From an uncultured Eubacteriales bacterium (GTDB lineage Bacteria; Bacillota; Clostridia; Oscillospirales; CAG-272), in the NCBI GenBank assembly GCA_934481325.1, contig CAKSPL010000004.1, positions 1 through 34,714 on the forward strand: a DNA stretch of 34,714 bases, given 5' to 3'. Below, piece after piece: positions 31,817 to 34,714 of the stretch. The position numbers and the translations under genes are program-made. Under the pieces are notes generated by a model. That model saw nothing but the letters and a program-made list of their open reading frames with translations. It was not told the DNA's origin and ran no database searches. Within the stretch, counting starts at the first letter, position 1; every line of letters starts with the position of its first letter.

Positions 31817-32593
31817 ATGGGCGACGGGCGTTTGCACGCGGGTCATCGGGGACGGATGCGGCAAAAGTTTACTGACGGCCACGACGGAGAGCATTTCCCG
31901 GATCACGAGCTGTTGGAGCTTTTGCTCTATTATTCGGTACCGAGAAAGGACACCAATGAAACCTCTCACCGCCTGATGGAGGAATTCGGCACGCTGGAAA
32001 AGGTGCTGGATGCCGAGCGCGACCGCCTGCTCTCGGTAGAGGGAATGGGTGACAGTTCGGCGGTTCTGCTTGCACTGGTGCGGGAGCTGGCGCGGCGGTA
32101 TACCGCCGCGAAAATGGAAATCGACCGGGATTTGCCCGTGTTTGACACGCCGGAGAAAATTACCGCGTTCCTGCGCCCGCGCTTTGTGGGCGTGACGGTG
32201 GAGCGGGCATATCTGCTTTTGTTTGACAACGCAATGCACCTGCTGGATGTGCGCCATCTCGGGGACGGCGAGGTTTCCTCGGTTCTCGTTTCGGTGCGTA
32301 AAATCGCGGAATACGCCTTTCACAAGCACGCCGCACAGGTGGTGCTGGCACACAATCACCCGGGCGGTATTTCCGTACCCTCCGGGGAGGACATCACCCT
32401 CACGCGCAAGGTCTCGCAGGCTCTGCAATTGCTGGATATTCCGCTCTTAGAGCATTTCATCTTCTCCGATTACGGGTACAGCACGGTGCTTTCCGGGTGC
32501 GCGGAGGAGGGCGACGAGGAGGGCAACCGCGCCGCGGCAACCAACGCATACCATCGGTTTTCCAATCCAAACGAAAGAAAGGAAACAAAATGA
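31817..32593 (+). CDS. radC: RadC family JAB-domain protein
   Basis: A 258-residue RadC/UPF0758 protein. The N-terminal half has the helix-hairpin-helix part (HELLELLLYYSVPRKDTNE, LLSVEGMGDSSAVLLALVRE). The C-terminal JAB/MPN domain carries the metal motif AHNHPGGISVPSGED (His-x-His, then Asp ten residues on), plus HFIFSDYGYSTV. Named for DNA repair, but its biochemical role is unsettled; the fold suggests a metal-dependent peptidase or deubiquitinase-like activity. ATG 31817 is chosen since AAAGGAGG (31802-31809) precedes it; an upstream ATG lacks a site. The last 20 residues (GCAEEGDEEGNRAAATNAYH) are an unusual polar tail beyond the family domain. Its stop overlaps the start of the next gene (ATGA). 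Confidence 0.93.
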   Translation: MGDGRLHAGHRGRMRQKFTDGHDGEHFPDHELLELLLYYSVPRKDTNETSHRLMEEFGTLEKVLDAERDRLLSVEGMGDSSAVLLALVRELARRYTAAKMEIDRDLPVFDTPEKITAFLRPRFVGVTVERAYLLLFDNAMHLLDVRHLGDGEVSSVLVSVRKIAEYAFHKHAAQVVLAHNHPGGISVPSGEDITLTRKVSQALQLLDIPLLEHFIFSDYGYSTVLSGCAEEGDEEGNRAAATNAYHRFSNPNERKETK

Positions 32594-33744
32594 ACACGCA
32601 AAACAACGGGCAACCGGAGGAACGCCCCTCCGGAAACGAGAAAAAGGCGGGTACCCTGCGGCGGTTTCTCGCACGCAAGGACATTGTATTTTCCGCAAAG
32701 CGATACGGGATTGACGCCCTGGGCGCAATGGCACTGGGGCTTTTCGGGTCGCTGCTCATCGGCACGATTTTCAAAGCAATCGGACTCATCCCCCACCTCG
32801 GCTTTTTCGCCACCATCGGCGGGTATGCGCAGGCAGTGGCGGGTGCGGCAATGGCGGTGGCGATTGCGTACGCCCTGAAAGCCCCGCCGTTTGTGCTGTA
32901 TTCCGCCGCCGCGGTGGGATACGCCGCCAACGCCCTTGGCGCGGCGGGGGGGCCGCTTGCGGTATTGCTGATTACCGTGGTTGCCGTGGAATGCGGCAAG
33001 GCGGTCTCCAAGGAGACGAAAATCGACATCATCGTCACCCCGTTCGTCACGGTATTCGTGGGCGGGGGGCTGTCGCTCCTGATTGCGCCCTACATCGGCA
33101 AAGCCGTCAGCTTTGTGGGCACCTTTATCGGTTGGGCAACCCTGCAACAGCCGTTTGTGATGGGTCTGATTATCTCCGTGGTGGTGGGAGTTGCGCTCAC
33201 CCTGCCCATCAGCTCCGCGGCAATCTGCGCCGCCATCGGGCTTTCGGGCGCGGCGGTGGCGGGGGTCATCCCCGAAAACGCGGAGGGGCTGGCTCTCGCG
33301 GGCGGTGCGGCGGTTGCCGGTTGCTGTGCGCAGATGGTCGGCTTTGCGGTGATGAGCTTCCGCGAAAACCGCTGGGGCGGGCTTGCCTCGCAGGGGCTTG
33401 GCACCAGTATGATTCAGATGCCGAACATCATCCGCAATCCGCGTATCTGGATTCCGCCCACGCTGGCGTCGGCAATCACGGGGCCGCTTGCCACCTGCCT
33501 TTTCCGGATGAGAATGTACGGCGCGGCAATCAACTCCGGGATGGGAACCTGCGGGCTGCTTGGCCCCATCGGCGTGATTCTCGGCTGGTTCGGGGGCGAA
33601 TACCCGGGGTCTGTGGGAGCAATGGACTGGATCGGCTTGGTGCTGATTTGTTTCGTCCTGCCCGCGGCTCTCTCCCTGCTTTTCTGTGAAATTCTGCGCA
33701 AGCTCGGATGGATCCGGGAAAATGATTTGACCCTCCCCTCTTAG
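32590..33744 (+). CDS. PTS_EIIC_2 / PfoR-like multispanning membrane protein
   Basis: A 384-residue membrane protein with eight to ten hydrophobic segments. The signature LGTSMIQMPNIIRNPRIWIP followed by PTLASAITGPLATC and the later INSGMGTCGLLGPIGVILGW is typical of the family annotated as PTS sugar transporter subunit IIC (PF13303) and as PfoR regulators. No IIA or IIB domain or gene is nearby, so a phosphotransferase role is doubtful; it may be a transporter or a membrane sensor. The first 40 residues are polar and cytosolic. ATG 32590 lies in the radC stop (ATGA), with AAAGGAAAC as ribosome site inside radC, so the two genes are coupled. The stop is followed at once by the element at 33749. 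Confidence 0.88.
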   Translation: MNTQNNGQPEERPSGNEKKAGTLRRFLARKDIVFSAKRYGIDALGAMALGLFGSLLIGTIFKAIGLIPHLGFFATIGGYAQAVAGAAMAVAIAYALKAPPFVLYSAAAVGYAANALGAAGGPLAVLLITVVAVECGKAVSKETKIDIIVTPFVTVFVGGGLSLLIAPYIGKAVSFVGTFIGWATLQQPFVMGLIISVVVGVALTLPISSAAICAAIGLSGAAVAGVIPENAEGLALAGGAAVAGCCAQMVGFAVMSFRENRWGGLASQGLGTSMIQMPNIIRNPRIWIPPTLASAITGPLATCLFRMRMYGAAINSGMGTCGLLGPIGVILGWFGGEYPGSVGAMDWIGLVLICFVLPAALSLLFCEILRKLGWIRENDLTLPS

Positions 33745-33748
33745 TTTT

Positions 33749-33931
33749 GGGCTTGCATAATTCACGCAGACCGAAAACGGAAAATAGAAAGAAACCCGGC
33801 TTTACAGCCGGGTTTCTTTCTTAGACTGTGTCAAGGTAGCAGTGACTATGGAAGTTGTACAAGCTCCCGAAGAAACCGCCCTGTCAAAGCCCCCTGTTTC
33901 CGTTTTCGGTCTGCACGAATTTATGCAAGCC
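33749..33931. repeat. Dispersed inverted-repeat element, copy 2 (complete, both ends)
   Basis: 183 bases bounded by imperfect terminal inverted repeats of about 35 bases: the left end (33749-33783) reads GGGCTTGCATAATTC and on to ACCGAAAACGGAAA, the right end (33897-33931) is its reverse complement with two or three mismatches and one extra T. Inside are a terminator-like hairpin AAACCCGGCT/AGCCGGGTTT (33792-33815) and the conserved TGTCAAGGTAGCAGTGACTA and GGAAGTTGTACAAGCTCCC. This looks like a MITE-type element. No open frame of note is inside. It begins five bases after a stop codon. Confidence 0.85.
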
Positions 33932-33960
33932 GGGGCGAAGCAGAATTTGCGCAGAATCGT

Positions 33961-34007
33961 CGAAATCGCCCCGAGAAGCGTATCTCATACGCTGAGGGGC
34001 GATTTCG
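33961..34007. repeat. Large hairpin between element copies
   Basis: CGAAATCGCCCC (33961-33972) pairs with GGGGCGATTTCG (33996-34007); inside, AGCGTA (33977-33982) pairs with TACGCT (33988-33993) around a 5-base loop. The right arm (CATACGC, GAGGG, GGCGATAGAAAACGG) is also present, with changes, at the very left edge of the window before copy 1. Confidence 0.85.
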
Positions 34008-34012
34008 GCGAT

Positions 34013-34172
34013 AGAAAACGGAAAATAAAAGGAAACCCGGCTGTAAAGCCGGGTTTCTTCCTTAGACGATGTCAAGGTAGCAGTGACTGTGGAAGTTGTA
34101 CAAGCTCCCAAAGAAACCGCCCTGTAAAAGCCCCCTGTTTCCGTTTTCGATCTGCACGAATTATGCGAGCCC
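34013..34172. repeat. Dispersed inverted-repeat element, copy 3
   Basis: Same interior as copies 1 and 2, including the AAACCCGGCT/AGCCGGGTTT hairpin (about 34033-34056) and a right terminal repeat (34138-34172, with TCTGCACGAATTATGC). Its left end keeps only the GAAAACGGAAAA part of the terminal repeat and abuts the hairpin at 33961-34007, as copy 1 does. It ends just after the stop codon of the oxidoreductase gene. The whole 33745-34175 stretch has no gene. Confidence 0.85.
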
Positions 34173-34175
34173 CAA

Positions 34176-34714
34176 TCAAAAGTCGCGGGGGGCAATTTCG
34201 TCCTCTATCTCTACGGGAATGCCTGCCGCATCCGAGCGGAATGCCGCCTCCATCACCTTCATCGAGCGCATCAGTTGCCCGTGCGTGACATACGGCGTTG
34301 CCTTGCCGTCAATCGCGGCGGCAAAGTTGCGGTAAAAATCGTGTACGTCCAATTCAGGGCGGGGAATCCACTCCTCCTTGGTGGTCTTTTCGTCTCTCGG
34401 TGCCATCGTCTTGGTAAACCCGGCAGAGGTCACCACCGGTGCCACGTCCTTGTCCTCCCAGGAGCGGCAAAGCACCAGGCGACACTCGTCCTTCCAGTCA
34501 TTCACACAGCCGGTGCCGTTCACCCCCGTGATATAAAAACGGGGGAGCGAGATAAAGTTGGTGGTGCCTACCTCAATGCGCGCGGTGAGGTCGCCCTCAA
34601 AATACAGATCCAGCTTGAAGCCGTCGTCCACCTCGTCGTTGGTGATATGGTCACACCGGCAGTAAACCTTTTCGATTTTGCGGTCATCCACAATCCCGAG
34701 CATCTGATCAATCA
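34176..34714 (-). CDS. Gfo/Idh/MocA-family oxidoreductase, C-terminal part (runs off the window)
   Basis: The frame is open to the right edge; only the last 179 residues are here. The first visible codons read IDQMLGIV, which matches the HLIDQ-x-L stretch at the end of the Rossmann half in the Gfo/Idh/MocA family, whose members are NAD(P)-dependent sugar or polyol dehydrogenases. The rest is the beta-sheet substrate domain (KLDLYFEGDLTARIEVGTTN, PRFYITGVNGTGCV) ending with the family's typical tail helix region DVHDFYRNFAAAIDGKATPYVTHGQL, here ELDVHDFYRNFAAAIDGKAT, and SMKVMEAAFRSDAAG. An in-frame ATG at 34703 is internal, not the start. Substrate unknown. Copy 3 of the dispersed element follows the TGA stop immediately. 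Confidence 0.9.
   Translation of the reverse strand, partial: IDQMLGIVDDRKIEKVYCRCDHITNDEVDDGFKLDLYFEGDLTARIEVGTTNFISLPRFYITGVNGTGCVNDWKDECRLVLCRSWEDKDVAPVVTSAGFTKTMAPRDEKTTKEEWIPRPELDVHDFYRNFAAAIDGKATPYVTHGQLMRSMKVMEAAFRSDAAGIPVEIEDEIAPRDF

Noticed and set aside
33749..34172. CRISPR array or insertion sequence
   Set aside because: Repeats are about 160-180 bases with inverted ends and no spacers, and no transposase frame is inside; a MITE-like element fits better.

Overview
The window looks like a chromosomal segment of a GC-rich anaerobic Firmicute, probably a gut clostridium (Oscillospirales/Christensenellales type). This rests on strong GGAGG-type ribosome sites, sigma-A promoters, a clostridial-style c-di-GMP-I riboswitch, an electron-transfer flavoprotein with a GlcD-like oxidase, and many hairpin-bearing intergenic repeats. 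I cannot name the species.

Region 1 (about 1-10,650) is a minus-strand sugar catabolic operon read from a promoter at 10,528-10,556. In order it encodes an L-fucose-isomerase-like enzyme, an FAD-linked 2-hydroxyacid-type oxidase, a two-cluster Fe-S protein, a class II aldolase, a PfkB kinase, an IolB-like isomerase, a DUF4867 cupin, then (after a 311-base repeat-filled gap) an FGGY kinase and a fused EtfB-EtfA. A divergent AraC-type regulator (10,649-11,479) is the likely controller. IolB, PfkB kinase and aldolase match the last three steps of inositol catabolism, but the earlier inositol enzymes are missing and an isomerase plus an ETF-linked oxidase are present, so the substrate is open. 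The ETF fusion lacks its normal C-terminal tail; its last codons and stop lie in a dispersed repeat.

Region 2 (11,555-13,960) has an MscS channel, an RNase Z-like metallo-hydrolase and then a previously unlabelled small locus: a 28-residue hydrophobic peptide on the minus strand facing a plus-strand small RNA with a consensus promoter and its own terminator. The two transcripts should overlap tail to tail. This is the layout of a type I toxin-antitoxin system, and the toxin leader carries three mutually pairing 8-mers that can hide or free its ribosome site.

Region 3 (13,958-26,623) is the most striking part: a minus-strand operon of four exported proteins ending in a giant beta-repeat (GLUG-like) protein of about 3,300 residues. 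It starts at a perfect TTGACA-17-TATAAT promoter, followed by a c-di-GMP-I (GEMM) aptamer whose closing stem shares its 3' strand with an intrinsic terminator. That arrangement predicts that c-di-GMP turns the operon on, so it is probably a biofilm or adhesion matrix system.

Region 4 (26,820-34,714) has a translationally coupled trio (DUF5685 protein, DnaJ-like protein with a Cys-rich tail, membrane protein), a single tRNA-Trp with its own promoter and terminator, a GH3 beta-glucosidase, RadC coupled to a PTS_EIIC_2/PfoR-like membrane protein, a repeat cluster, and the C-terminal part of a Gfo/Idh/MocA oxidoreductase running off the right edge. Three copies of one roughly 180-base element with terminal inverted repeats lie at the two ends of the window, and a second family of mosaic hairpin repeats fills gaps at 13.2, 13.7 and 26.7 kb.
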